Positions 7,791 through 16,100 of a stretch of DNA of 16,331 bases are shown piece by piece; position 1 is the first letter of the stretch; each line of letters starts with the position of its first letter. Origin of the DNA: an uncultured Clostridia bacterium. Lineage in GTDB: Bacteria; Bacillota; Clostridia; Christensenellales; Borkfalkiaceae. The notes beneath the pieces are model-generated. The model was given only the letters and a program-made list of their open reading frames with translations, had not been told where the DNA came from and made no database searches. The translations under genes and the position numbers were made by a program. The DNA lies in NCBI GenBank assembly GCA_934278995.1, contig CAKQWM010000019.1:1-16331 (forward strand), in the 5' to 3' direction.

Positions 7791-8974
7791 TTATTTTAGG
7801 ACCATTGTTCCCGGAAGAGCGGGAAGGAGAAATCTTACGCGCATCCAGGCGAGGTATCTCCAATGCGGCAAACACCTTTCAATGGAATCTGATCAAGGGT
7901 ATTCAGGCAAATACGGATGAGAGGCTGACCGTCATCAATGCTTTGCCAGTCGGAACATGGCCTAAAAACTACAGGACCGTTCGGTTGAATGATACGAACT
8001 GGTCCTGTGAGTGTACGAGCGGTCATGAAATCGGTTGCTGGAACATACCGCTCATCAAGCAACTGATGCGTATGAGAAAAACAAGAGCACTGTTGCAAAA
8101 GTACCCGGACGAATCAAATATCTTGATTTGTACGGCATATCTTCCGTTTCTGTGGGCTGTGAGCAAATTAAGTCCCGAGCATAAGGTAACAGCAGTTATA
8201 ACAGACATCCCCGAATTTTATGATATGCATCGTGTCTCTGCATGCAGAAAGTTGGTACGAAAGCTTCACTGCAAGATCGTTTACCACTTCATGAAAAGAG
8301 TTGATCAATTCGTCCTTTTGACAGAGCAGATGGCTATGCCATTGCATGTAGGTAGTCGACCGTACATCGTTATGGAAGGAATGTGCGGGGATGCTGCCGA
8401 TGAAACGGCAGAGCCCGGTCTGCAGCCGTTTTCGGTGCTATATACGGGGCGACTGAACCGACGCTATGGTATTGAATTACTCCTCAATGCGATGAAAGAA
8501 CTGCAGGATCCCGATATTGAATTGTGGCTGTGCGGCTCCGGTGAAATGGAGGAAGAAATTCGCGCGTATGCAGCGCAGGATTCCCGTATTCGCTTCTTCG
8601 GCTTTTTACCACATGAGGAAGCGGTGCGGCTACAGCAGCAAGCAACTGTGCTTGTCAATCCCAGAACCAGTCAAGGCGAATACACCAAATACAGTTTTCC
8701 CTCCAAGACGATGGAATATATGGCGTCAGGTCGCCCGGTGATGATGTTCCGCTTGGAAGGAATACCCCAAGAGTACGATGACTATTTGACCTATATTCCG
8801 GAAGAGAGCGCGGAGTCTATCAGGGACACAATACAATCTCTCAAGGGAACACCTGCATCAGAGTTGAATGCTATTGGCGCGAGAGGACGGGAATTTGTGC
8901 TGATGAATAAAAACCGAAATGTACAGGGACTCCGAGTTTTGAAATTCATTCATGAGGAGCGACACGGCGTATGA
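7787..8974 (+). CDS. GT4-type glycosyltransferase, third gene
   Basis: A 395-aa predicted glycosyltransferase with a GT-B layout. The N-terminal half is poorly conserved but includes VITDIPEFYDMH near residue 137. The donor half has YTGRLNRRYGIELL near 219, LWLCGSGEMEEEI near 246, and NPRTSQGEYTKYSFPSK near 291-307, leading into MEYMASGRPVM, matching GT4 nucleotide-sugar sites. The start overlaps the previous stop by 4 bp (ATGA) with CGGAG 8 nt upstream. The stop overlaps the next gene in the same way. It likely contributes a further sugar to the same repeat unit as its neighbours. Confidence 0.85.
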   Translation: MIILGPLFPEEREGEILRASRRGISNAANTFQWNLIKGIQANTDERLTVINALPVGTWPKNYRTVRLNDTNWSCECTSGHEIGCWNIPLIKQLMRMRKTRALLQKYPDESNILICTAYLPFLWAVSKLSPEHKVTAVITDIPEFYDMHRVSACRKLVRKLHCKIVYHFMKRVDQFVLLTEQMAMPLHVGSRPYIVMEGMCGDAADETAEPGLQPFSVLYTGRLNRRYGIELLLNAMKELQDPDIELWLCGSGEMEEEIRAYAAQDSRIRFFGFLPHEEAVRLQQQATVLVNPRTSQGEYTKYSFPSKTMEYMASGRPVMMFRLEGIPQEYDDYLTYIPEESAESIRDTIQSLKGTPASELNAIGARGREFVLMNKNRNVQGLRVLKFIHEERHGV

Positions 8975-10158
8975 CGATTGTTCCTCTGTTTCTGCTGACA
9001 CTCGGGGCGATCAACTGGGGATATGCATATCCGTTGGTATTTCTGTTTGTTGTCCTGCTGCGTCAACGTCGGCTAGGCAGAAAAGTCTATTTTAACTTTT
9101 TGTATTCACCAAGTTTTTGGCTATTACTATACGCAGGCATGGCATATGCCTTAATAGGAATGCGTACAGTATCGAGTATATATCACCACGGGGTATTGCC
9201 GGTTGTGGCATTCTCAATCGGGTGGCTTATCGCCGAAGGAAGCCCTGATACGCGAATCAGAGATGGTATTTTGGCGCTGGTCGCCGGATTCGGTTCCTAC
9301 GCAACATTGAACATGTTGGTCAACATTGGAAATAGCCGATATCGTTTGGTCGATTTCTGGACCGGCACGTATCGAGCAGCAACAGGGTCTGGCGCACTCA
9401 ATACCATGACTATTTCCATTGTCCCTTATACCATAAAATATGAAAAAAGGGGTGCGACAAAACTCCTGCTTTTCGTGTTGTTTTTGACAACAATTCGCTA
9501 TATGTTCATGTTGGGAACAAGGTCACAGTTCGCAATTCTTTTCTTGGTCGTGGTTCTTGGCTCATTACAACTCGCGTATAGAGAACAGAGATTTGCCGGC
9601 ATTTTGAAATGTATCGGAATTATGACTGCGGTTGGACTGGTCGGACTCTTGCTCTACCGCTTCAATGTCCTGTCCGTAAAAGACTATATTTTAAGCACAA
9701 ATCTTGCAGCACGTTATGAGCAGCGTGCCTCTTTGGAAAGTTCAGATTCTTTTCGTGTACAAAGCTTTTGGATTGGATTTCGCGAATTGTTCCAATACCC
9801 ACTGGGCGGACGAGCTGCCCAAGTGTATCGCCATAACATGTGGCTGGACGTTGGTCGAATTTCCGGAATTATTCCGTTCGCCTTGCTGTTGCTTTACTCT
9901 GTCAAGAACTTTGCCAACGTCGTGGCGATATGGATGAGTCCAAAAGTCCTTCCCTCGCTACGAAACCTTTTGATGTTTTTGTATATCGGTGCATATGCCA
10001 ATTGCTTTGTTGAACCAATTTGGGAAGGCGCATTGAATTTTTTTCTTGCTCTATGCGTGGTAGATGGAATGGTCAGTGCGATGATAAGGAGATTAGGAAA
10101 TGACCCCGATTCAGGAAAAAGTTTTTCAAATGCTTCAAATTGTTACGCGAATCTGTGA
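8971..10158 (+). CDS. wzy: Wzy-like O-antigen/capsule polymerase (polytopic membrane protein)
   Basis: A 395-aa protein made largely of hydrophobic segments. Polymerases of this type join lipid-linked repeat units on the outer face of the membrane. Overall identity within the family is low, so the call rests on topology, context and one recognisable segment: a large loop ending in YPLGGRAAQVYRHNMWLDVG, directly followed by RISGIIPFALLLLY. This matches the HN-x-LD...G-G pattern of Wzy/ligase proteins. GAGGAG lies 11 nt before the ATG, which overlaps the previous stop (ATGA). Its last 59 bp overlap the LicD gene in another frame. An O-antigen ligase would be the main alternative, but that is less likely in a Gram-positive. 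Confidence 0.78.
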   Translation: MTIVPLFLLTLGAINWGYAYPLVFLFVVLLRQRRLGRKVYFNFLYSPSFWLLLYAGMAYALIGMRTVSSIYHHGVLPVVAFSIGWLIAEGSPDTRIRDGILALVAGFGSYATLNMLVNIGNSRYRLVDFWTGTYRAATGSGALNTMTISIVPYTIKYEKRGATKLLLFVLFLTTIRYMFMLGTRSQFAILFLVVVLGSLQLAYREQRFAGILKCIGIMTAVGLVGLLLYRFNVLSVKDYILSTNLAARYEQRASLESSDSFRVQSFWIGFRELFQYPLGGRAAQVYRHNMWLDVGRISGIIPFALLLLYSVKNFANVVAIWMSPKVLPSLRNLLMFLYIGAYANCFVEPIWEGALNFFLALCVVDGMVSAMIRRLGNDPDSGKSFSNASNCYANL

Positions 10159-10945
10159 TCAGTTACACTTAAAGTATTATTTGGTATGCGGCAGTGCACT
10201 GGGCGCTATTAAGTACGGCGGTTTCATCCCTTGGGATGATGATATTGACATCGCGTTATTTCGTGACGATTATGAGCATTTCTGCAGAAAAGCTCCCTCC
10301 TTGCTACCGACGCAGTTCTTCCTTCAAAACTATCGATCTGATCCGGCGTTCCCGGCAATATACAGCAAATTAAGGAATTCGCAGACAACTTGCATAGAGG
10401 AGAGTGTTGCCGCACTTTCAATCAATCACGGAATAAGCCTCGACATTTTCCCGTTGGACGGATACCCGAGGGACAAGAAGGAGCAAAAATACCTAGAAAG
10501 AAAAAAAGCGTGGTTTGTAAGAAAACTCTCCATTCCCTGCGTTCGCGCGGAACCGTGGAAGGAAGCCGTTGTTAATCTGTTAAGAGTTTTGGGGATTGGC
10601 AAAGACAGCGCGCAAACTGCCGACGCATATACGACGCTGATATCTGCTTGGTCAGTGGACTCCTCAGATGTTATTGCAAACCATGGAAATTGGCAGGGAT
10701 CCCTGGAGTACCACAGGAAAGAAATATATGGAGATGGTAGTCAGGGGGTATTTGAGGGTCTTTCTGTCCGGTTGCCGGCAGACTGTGATGCATACTTAAA
10801 ACAAAAATATGGTGACTATCGACGGGATCCTCCATCGGATCAACAAAGAAGCCATCACAGATATCTCAAATTGGATACGGAGCGACCATATACGGATTAC
10901 ATAGGTCTTGAGAAATCATCTCGCGGAAAAACCGGGCTTTACTGA
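10100..10945 (+). CDS. licD: LicD-family phosphotransferase
   Basis: A 281-aa member of the LicD/nucleotidyltransferase-like family, whose members transfer phosphocholine or related phospho-groups from a CDP-activated donor onto cell-surface sugars. The diagnostic motif GSALGAIKYGGFIPWDDD is at residues 31-48, with the metal-binding Asp cluster continuing to residue 50. A second conserved segment, ISLDIFPLDGYP, lies near 112. There is no signal peptide, consistent with a cytoplasmic enzyme acting before export. AAGGAG (10086-10091) sits 8 nt before the ATG, which lies inside the end of the polymerase gene, so translation is probably coupled. It is the last gene of the operon. No CDP-choline synthesis genes are in the window, so the transferred group is unknown. 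Confidence 0.87.
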   Translation: MTPIQEKVFQMLQIVTRICDQLHLKYYLVCGSALGAIKYGGFIPWDDDIDIALFRDDYEHFCRKAPSLLPTQFFLQNYRSDPAFPAIYSKLRNSQTTCIEESVAALSINHGISLDIFPLDGYPRDKKEQKYLERKKAWFVRKLSIPCVRAEPWKEAVVNLLRVLGIGKDSAQTADAYTTLISAWSVDSSDVIANHGNWQGSLEYHRKEIYGDGSQGVFEGLSVRLPADCDAYLKQKYGDYRRDPPSDQQRSHHRYLKLDTERPYTDYIGLEKSSRGKTGLY

Positions 10946-11138
10946 TCGACATTCATTGCTTAATGTCTCCTGAACAATTGCGTCTTTTTTCATTGACGGG
11001 AAAACAGCCACCGGAAGTGCAAGTATCGCAAGAGATGGATCTGCGGATGTATTTCAGATTGATACATAGCCGCTTTCCCTGTGCAAGGGTTTCACTTGCT
11101 TTTTGCTGTTTCTCTGCCACGTATTATACCCCAAATCG
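10946..11138. other. gap between convergent operons
   Basis: A 193-bp gap between the end of licD (plus strand) and the end of the LacI-type gene (minus strand). It holds one half of an 18-bp inverted repeat and a weak terminator-like hairpin. A 76-codon plus-strand frame crossing it (10963-11193) looks like chance: it lacks a ribosome binding site and runs into the antisense of the regulator. Confidence 0.6.
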
Positions 11139-11189
11139 TCAGTTTTGTTTTGGGGGAGTTGGATTATTCTTTTGCTCAGGAGACATTAA
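10960..11189. repeat. possible 230-bp element with 18-bp imperfect inverted ends
   Basis: TTAATGTCTCCTGAACAA at 10960-10977 recurs as its reverse complement, TTGCTCAGGAGACATTAA, at 11172-11189, with 17 of 18 positions matching. The match stops sharply on both sides, as expected for terminal inverted repeats of a small non-autonomous element. The right end lies inside the regulator gene and would supply its last 16 codons. No target duplication is obvious beyond the TTAA at each end, so an old inverted duplication is an alternative. Confidence 0.4.
11083..11104 (+). terminator. weak candidate terminator of the polysaccharide operon
   Basis: GCAAG, a 7-nt loop GGTTTCA, CTTGC, then TTTTT on the plus strand, about 140 bp after licD. 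The stem is only 5 bp, so this is a weak candidate. It is the only stem plus T-run I see on this strand in the gap. Confidence 0.3.
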
Positions 11190-12194
11190 ATAGCACGAAT
11201 AGGCATCCATATTGGAAGACAGGACGATTTGCGGGCGCGTGGGCGTGAGGAACGGTTGTTCCCCATCCGCAATCAGGCGGAACAGGGAGCGGCACGCCGT
11301 CTTTACTTGATAGGGCGGGTCTGAGAACAGTGTGGCGTATACCTCATCCCGGCGTATGGCGGATTGAATATGTAACAGAAAATCCGTGCAAATGATGCGT
11401 ACCCGATTACCAAGACCGCTCGCGCGCAGTTCAGCCAGAATCCGACAAGAGTTTGCTGTCGAGATGTAAATTCCGGCAGGAACCCCCTCCGCCAGCATCG
11501 ACCGTACCTGCCTGCCGGACAGCTCGGGGTCTTCCTTCGTGTCGTATACTTTGCCAAGGCGGGTTCCGTAGTGTGCGGATGCTTCCCGAAACGATTCAAG
11601 CGCCTTTCGGTGCAGTTCTGCCTGCGCGTTTCCGAGAAACACGCAGGCATCAAGATTGCCCAAAAGCTGTGCCGCAATGCGTCCTGAAGTTATGGCATCC
11701 ACTACGACACAAACATCCGGTGTCAGTGCGGGATGCGGACAGGCGACCACCGCGAGACGCACGCCCTGTGCCTGCATCTGTTTGATGCGTCGAGCGGCTT
11801 CGTCGGTCAGTGTGTCGCTCATGAGAATAAGTCCGCCGGGTTTCTCCTCGCCTATCGCGTCCAACACGCCGGGCAGTTCCTCACGCTTGGAAAAAACATG
11901 ACAGCTTATGCGCACTTTGAGATTCTGCAATTCATCCTCGATTTCCCGAAAGCCGGTCAACTGTTGGGCAGTCAACTCGGGAACTGCGTCAAACAGCGCA
12001 GCAGAGATCAGAATCTCCGGTTTGGACAGCCGCGAAGCGGCACGGCTCGGTGTAAAACCAAGCCGCTCCGCTTCGTACAGGATTCGTTCCCGTGTTTTGG
12101 GGTTGATGACGCTCCCCTCCTGGAAAGCGCGTGTCACGGTCATGGCAGAGTACCCCGCCGCCTGCGCAACATCGTATATGGTCGCTTTTTTCAT
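11139..12194 (-). CDS. LacI-family transcriptional regulator
   Basis: A 351-aa sugar-responsive repressor-type protein. Residues 4-24 form the LacI helix-turn-helix (TIYDVAQAAGYSAMTVTRAF), followed by the hinge region ERLGFTPSRAASRLS. The rest is a periplasmic-binding-protein-like effector domain. It begins 3 bp after the stop of the glycosidase gene with no good ribosome binding site, so translation is probably coupled to that gene. I infer that it binds the palindrome at 16081-16096 and controls the operon, including itself, releasing DNA when a sugar from the glycosidase reaction is present. The last 16 residues (LMSPEQKNNPTPPKQN) lie inside the possible inverted-repeat element and look like a replaced or extended tail. 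Confidence 0.9.
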   Translation of the reverse strand: MKKATIYDVAQAAGYSAMTVTRAFQEGSVINPKTRERILYEAERLGFTPSRAASRLSKPEILISAALFDAVPELTAQQLTGFREIEDELQNLKVRISCHVFSKREELPGVLDAIGEEKPGGLILMSDTLTDEAARRIKQMQAQGVRLAVVACPHPALTPDVCVVVDAITSGRIAAQLLGNLDACVFLGNAQAELHRKALESFREASAHYGTRLGKVYDTKEDPELSGRQVRSMLAEGVPAGIYISTANSCRILAELRASGLGNRVRIICTDFLLHIQSAIRRDEVYATLFSDPPYQVKTACRSLFRLIADGEQPFLTPTRPQIVLSSNMDAYSCYLMSPEQKNNPTPPKQN

Positions 12195-12197
12195 GAT

Positions 12198-15100
12198 TTA
12201 TCTGTCTCTCTTGCTCTTGCGTTTTTTTGTGCTTGCGGCGCAGGCGGCAAGAGCCGCAACGCCTGCGACTGCCGCACTGCCCATCAACGAGCCGCCTACC
12301 GTCGAGGCACATCCGTGCCTGCCCGTGTCGGTTCCGGTTGGGGTGGTTGTCTGCGTGGTCGGTGTGTAATCGGGTTCAACCGTTTCGTCTGTGTCGGTTG
12401 TCTCTGGTTCGGATGACGTATCGGTTGCTGTCCCGCCGCCCTCAAGTGGAAGCATCTCGTTCTCCCATGCAATATTGGACGCATCGACCGGAACGTCGGT
12501 ACGCTGGATGTACAGAAGATCAGACCAGTATATGCGGTCGCAGGAAACCGTAATGCCGTTTTCCATCAGCTCCGTGCCGGAGAAGCGGGCGGTTTTTTTG
12601 TTTTCTTCGCTTCGGACATAGTAAAACGCATCCGGATCAAGGCCGTACAGCCGAAAGGTTTCGCTGGTAATGTCATTATCCGGTCGGAACACATACAGGA
12701 TGCCCTTGCCTGTGGACGGATCATAGTATTGCGTCGCGTCCCAGTGAATATTATCCGGGCGGTCTGTCGTGTGATAGAGCTCTGCGTTCACGACCAGCGG
12801 GCGGATCCACTGCTTATATATCTGAATCTGCCGCGCAAGGAACGCGGATTCCTCACGGTTCATACGGTACACGGGGCTGTCGAGGTTGACGTACATAGCG
12901 CCCAGCATGACCGAACGGTATATGTATCCGTAGGTCATTTGCTTTCGGAGCGCAAAAGAGTCCCAGATAGCGGGATTGGCATCCGAGAAGGAAATCTGCG
13001 GTGCGATTTGACAGGCAGGATGGCAGAATGAGGTGTCGTAGAAGGTACGTCTTGCATCAATCACGCGGTAGGTGTCGGTCGAAAAGATATTAGAAGTGTA
13101 AGACATAGTGGCATAGTCCTTGTAGTAGCCGCCTCCGCAGCAGTTCTCATAGGTGAAGTCGGGCACATTCGCCTTCAGGTAATCCAGAATCTCATAGAAG
13201 CCGATATAGTTCCAGTAGGCGGTATCTACGCCGTACTTGTGGCGGTTGATCTTGTTGCTGGATAGTGCGACAGGTGAGAAGTCCGAGCGATAGCCGGGAA
13301 TGTGAAACTCGTTCAGCTTGGATGCCAGCGTTTTTTTGATGTAGTCTACGCATTCACGGTTGCCGAGGTCGCATATTTCGTCGATGGCACCGTCTCCGAT
13401 GAACCATTCCGGGTGCGTAAGTGCGGACAGCGCTCCCTCCTGCTCCGAGTTCCCGTTGTGGAACAGGAAGTACATGACATATTCCAATCCCAATTCCTTC
13501 GCATACTTTCCATACGGCTCCATGCCGTTCTTCCACTTTTCGGGTGACGGATCCCACTCGCCCAGTTTATCCCACCAACCGTAGTCCAACACAATGCGGT
13601 CAAAGCCGAGCTCGACAGCGGCATCACAGGTACGGCGGAAATTGTTTGAGCGCGGGTCGGCGCCGCCAAGTGAATTCCACATATTGAACATAACATGTGG
13701 CCATGTTTTTTTCTTGATAACGGATGGCGTGTTGTAGGTGTACAGCCAGTCGTTGAGGTAGTTGGAGAACTCATCCTGCGTTCCGCTTCCGGTCAGGAAG
13801 AAGGACGCCGGAATCAGCAGTGCCTCCCCCGCCGGAATGTCGGTTCTGAAATTGCTGCCGAGCCCCGACTCTACGCGCGCGCCTCCGGGAATGCCGCTCA
13901 CGACCAGCTCGCCTGTTCCGAAGGTGTGGGCTACGGCAATACGCTCATCCCCATCCGACAGGAATACAATGGGGACGCGGGAATCCGAAACGCGGAACAC
14001 ACTGCCGTCCGACACCTCATCATTCCATGTTCCCTCATCGCCGGGCGTACCGCCGCCCCGTGCGACGGTAAACAGCGTAAGTTCGCCACCCAATATGCCT
14101 GTGAAGGTTGGAGCATAGGTCACGGGAATATCCCGTGCGCCGGGATTATGCAGTCTGATTGAGTGGCGTATGCCGCCGCCCTCTCCGAACGTCCATACGG
14201 AATCGGCAGTCAGACCTGCGTGATCGCAGGAGAAGGACAGCGTGAGTGTCCGGTATGCACCGTCCGTGCCTTCGCGGCTTCCGGTATATGTCCAACTTGC
14301 CGCCTGTCCATCGACGCTCACTGGAAGCGGCATGATGCCGGGATCGCTCAGCCACTCCCTGCCGGTACGCAGGTTGCGAATCGAAAACAACGTGGGGTTG
14401 CCCGCACATATGCCAATCTGCGCCGACGTGTCGCCGTTGGATACTTCGAACCGGATGCCTTCATCACGGGCGTGTGTGACGGATGTCTCGCAGCGTGCGA
14501 CTTCCTGCTCGTCGGCAAACAGCACAGCGCTCACAGGGAAGGTTCCGTACTCGGTCAACGTGAAATCGTGCGAGAAGGTGCCGCTCTGCACGGGAAGCGT
14601 AACGGTATTGTCGCCGCAGGACAGCCAAACTGCGTCACCGCCCCGGCAGTAACCTGTCACACTTACACGCCCATCTGTAATCAATTTGCCCGTAACGGGT
14701 GCGGTCAGCCGTATCTCCGGATACACCGGCACATCCTCCCTGCTGCGATATAGGGTCGGCTCACCCCACACGCCCCAGTCGGAGTTATATCCGTCACCGC
14801 CGTTGTCCACGCGCAGGATCAGCTGCTTTATGCCCTGAATATCGCAGGACAGGAACACGGGTGATGAATCTGTGTTGAACAGAACCGGTGTCTTGCACAG
14901 CAGATTGCCATCTCCGAAGATGTAGAACCGGCAGGAGCCGTTCTGTCCCTGTGCATCGTCGATGCCGACACGAACGCCGATATATCGGTAGTCAAGCCCC
15001 GACAGGTCGAAGGTAATCTGCGTCGGGTCCTTCGTGTTGCTGGCGTGGGTAAAGAAACCTTCGTCGAAGGTGACGCCCGCAACGCACAGCTTTCCGCCCG

Positions 15101-16034
15101 CATCGTTGCTGTTCTTGCGGATGGTCTGATCCCTGACGTCGAAAATATCCTTGGAGTAGGTAATTCTGGATTCGTCCAGTTGGGTCAGCAGCATAGTATC
15201 CCCCTTCTTGTATGTAATCGTTGTTTCGCAGGAAGCAATTTCCTGCCCTTTGCCCGACAGACGTGCCGTTATACTGTGTTTCCCCAGTTCCGACAATATG
15301 AAGGTGTGTGTGAAGGTATCCTCCCGGGGTGTTCCCGTCACGGACTCGCCGCCGCAGGACAACCGGACTGCGTCACCGCCCCGGCAGAAGCCGGTCACGG
15401 TTACGAGCCCGTTTGTGACGACAGCCCCCGGGGAAGGGGAAGAAAACGCAATTTCAGGGTACACCGGCATATCTTCAGCGCAGCGATACAGAGTCGGCTC
15501 GCCCCATACGCCCCAGTCGGAGGCGTAGTTATCACCGCCGTTATCCACACGCAGGGTCAGAGCGGAAACGCCTTCAACGTTGCAGTACAGCGGCTGCGGA
15601 AACGTGTCGGTGTTGCGCAAAACCGATGTCTGACAGAGCAACTCGCCATCGCCGATAATGTAGAAGCGGCAGGTCCCGTTCTGCCCCTGCGCATCATCCA
15701 CGCCGACACGGACGCCAAAATACTTGTAACCCAGCCCGGACAGGTCAAAAGTAATCTGGGTCGGATCCCCAGCATTGGATGCGTGGGTAAAGAAGCCTTC
15801 GGTAAACTTAACGCCCGCGACGCAAAGGGCACCACCGAACCCGTTGCTGTTCTTGCGGATGGTTTGATCTTTTTCGGGGAAAATGTCCGACGAATAGGTA
15901 ATGCGATCCTCGTTCAGCCTTGTCAGCAGGAGACTGCTTCCCCCTTCTCCCGCTGCAGGAAACGTCACCGCTGCAGATGCTGCAAGCAGGCATGCAAGTA
16001 ATGCGCAGAATAGGTTTTTCCATATCTGTTTCAT
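12198..16034 (-). CDS. secreted multidomain GH36-like alpha-galactosidase with two NPCBM-Ig modules and C-terminal anchor
   Basis: A 1278-aa exported glycoside hydrolase. Order: signal peptide (about 1-28); NPCBM domain plus Ig-like domain (about 33-278); a second copy of both (about 279-524); a beta-sandwich region (about 525-775); a GH36/melibiase-type barrel (about 776-1090) starting WPHVMFNMWN at 778 with LGFDRIVLDYGWWDK; a C-terminal sheet domain; a Thr-rich linker (about 1195-1238); and a Cys-containing hydrophobic tail ending KKRKSKRDR. The predicted nucleophile is Asp918 in GYRSDF. A likely acid/base is Asp987 in STDTYRVIDAR, following ENCCGGG. AGAAAGGA lies 11 nt before the ATG. NPCBM domains are associated with sugar binding. 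The substrate is probably an alpha-galactosyl-type glycan, but the altered nucleophile motif leaves specificity open. First gene of a two-gene operon with the LacI-type regulator. Confidence 0.86.
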   Translation of the reverse strand: MKQIWKNLFCALLACLLAASAAVTFPAAGEGGSSLLLTRLNEDRITYSSDIFPEKDQTIRKNSNGFGGALCVAGVKFTEGFFTHASNAGDPTQITFDLSGLGYKYFGVRVGVDDAQGQNGTCRFYIIGDGELLCQTSVLRNTDTFPQPLYCNVEGVSALTLRVDNGGDNYASDWGVWGEPTLYRCAEDMPVYPEIAFSSPSPGAVVTNGLVTVTGFCRGGDAVRLSCGGESVTGTPREDTFTHTFILSELGKHSITARLSGKGQEIASCETTITYKKGDTMLLTQLDESRITYSKDIFDVRDQTIRKNSNDAGGKLCVAGVTFDEGFFTHASNTKDPTQITFDLSGLDYRYIGVRVGIDDAQGQNGSCRFYIFGDGNLLCKTPVLFNTDSSPVFLSCDIQGIKQLILRVDNGGDGYNSDWGVWGEPTLYRSREDVPVYPEIRLTAPVTGKLITDGRVSVTGYCRGGDAVWLSCGDNTVTLPVQSGTFSHDFTLTEYGTFPVSAVLFADEQEVARCETSVTHARDEGIRFEVSNGDTSAQIGICAGNPTLFSIRNLRTGREWLSDPGIMPLPVSVDGQAASWTYTGSREGTDGAYRTLTLSFSCDHAGLTADSVWTFGEGGGIRHSIRLHNPGARDIPVTYAPTFTGILGGELTLFTVARGGGTPGDEGTWNDEVSDGSVFRVSDSRVPIVFLSDGDERIAVAHTFGTGELVVSGIPGGARVESGLGSNFRTDIPAGEALLIPASFFLTGSGTQDEFSNYLNDWLYTYNTPSVIKKKTWPHVMFNMWNSLGGADPRSNNFRRTCDAAVELGFDRIVLDYGWWDKLGEWDPSPEKWKNGMEPYGKYAKELGLEYVMYFLFHNGNSEQEGALSALTHPEWFIGDGAIDEICDLGNRECVDYIKKTLASKLNEFHIPGYRSDFSPVALSSNKINRHKYGVDTAYWNYIGFYEILDYLKANVPDFTYENCCGGGYYKDYATMSYTSNIFSTDTYRVIDARRTFYDTSFCHPACQIAPQISFSDANPAIWDSFALRKQMTYGYIYRSVMLGAMYVNLDSPVYRMNREESAFLARQIQIYKQWIRPLVVNAELYHTTDRPDNIHWDATQYYDPSTGKGILYVFRPDNDITSETFRLYGLDPDAFYYVRSEENKKTARFSGTELMENGITVSCDRIYWSDLLYIQRTDVPVDASNIAWENEMLPLEGGGTATDTSSEPETTDTDETVEPDYTPTTQTTTPTGTDTGRHGCASTVGGSLMGSAAVAGVAALAACAASTKKRKSKRDR
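14463..15938 (-). repeat. tandem 738-bp direct repeat encoding two NPCBM-Ig modules
   Basis: The same sequences recur with a period of exactly 738 bp (246 codons). For example, CGTTGCTGTTCTTGCGGATG begins at 15104 and again at 15842. Protein landmarks QTIRKNSN, GFFTHASN, DAQGQNG and SDWGVWGEPTLYR occur in both units. The units are diverged but clearly homologous, indicating an internal duplication within the gene. Confidence 0.88.
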
Positions 16035-16080
16035 GATGCTGACCGTCCTTTCTGTACGTTTTTTTCATGTGTTTGCAATG

Positions 16081-16096
16081 ATGTTATCGATAACAT
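16081..16096. promoter_or_regulatory. LacI-family operator palindrome
   Basis: ATGTTATCGATAACAT is a perfect 16-bp palindrome with the central CG typical of LacI/CcpA-family operators (TG...CG...CA pattern). It begins 4 bp downstream of the -10 box and covers the expected transcription start of the glycosidase gene, where a bound repressor would block initiation. The regulator at the end of the operon is the natural candidate; CcpA is an alternative. Confidence 0.8.
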
Positions 16097-16100
16097 ACAC

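Noticed and set aside
10963..11193. 76-codon plus-strand frame after licD
   Set aside because: It lacks a ribosome binding site, lies within the inverted-repeat structure and runs antisense into the regulator gene.
12227..15990. Many long plus-strand frames opposite the glycosidase gene
   Set aside because: They are antisense shadows expected in a GC-rich coding region; the minus strand has the signal peptide, domains and promoter.
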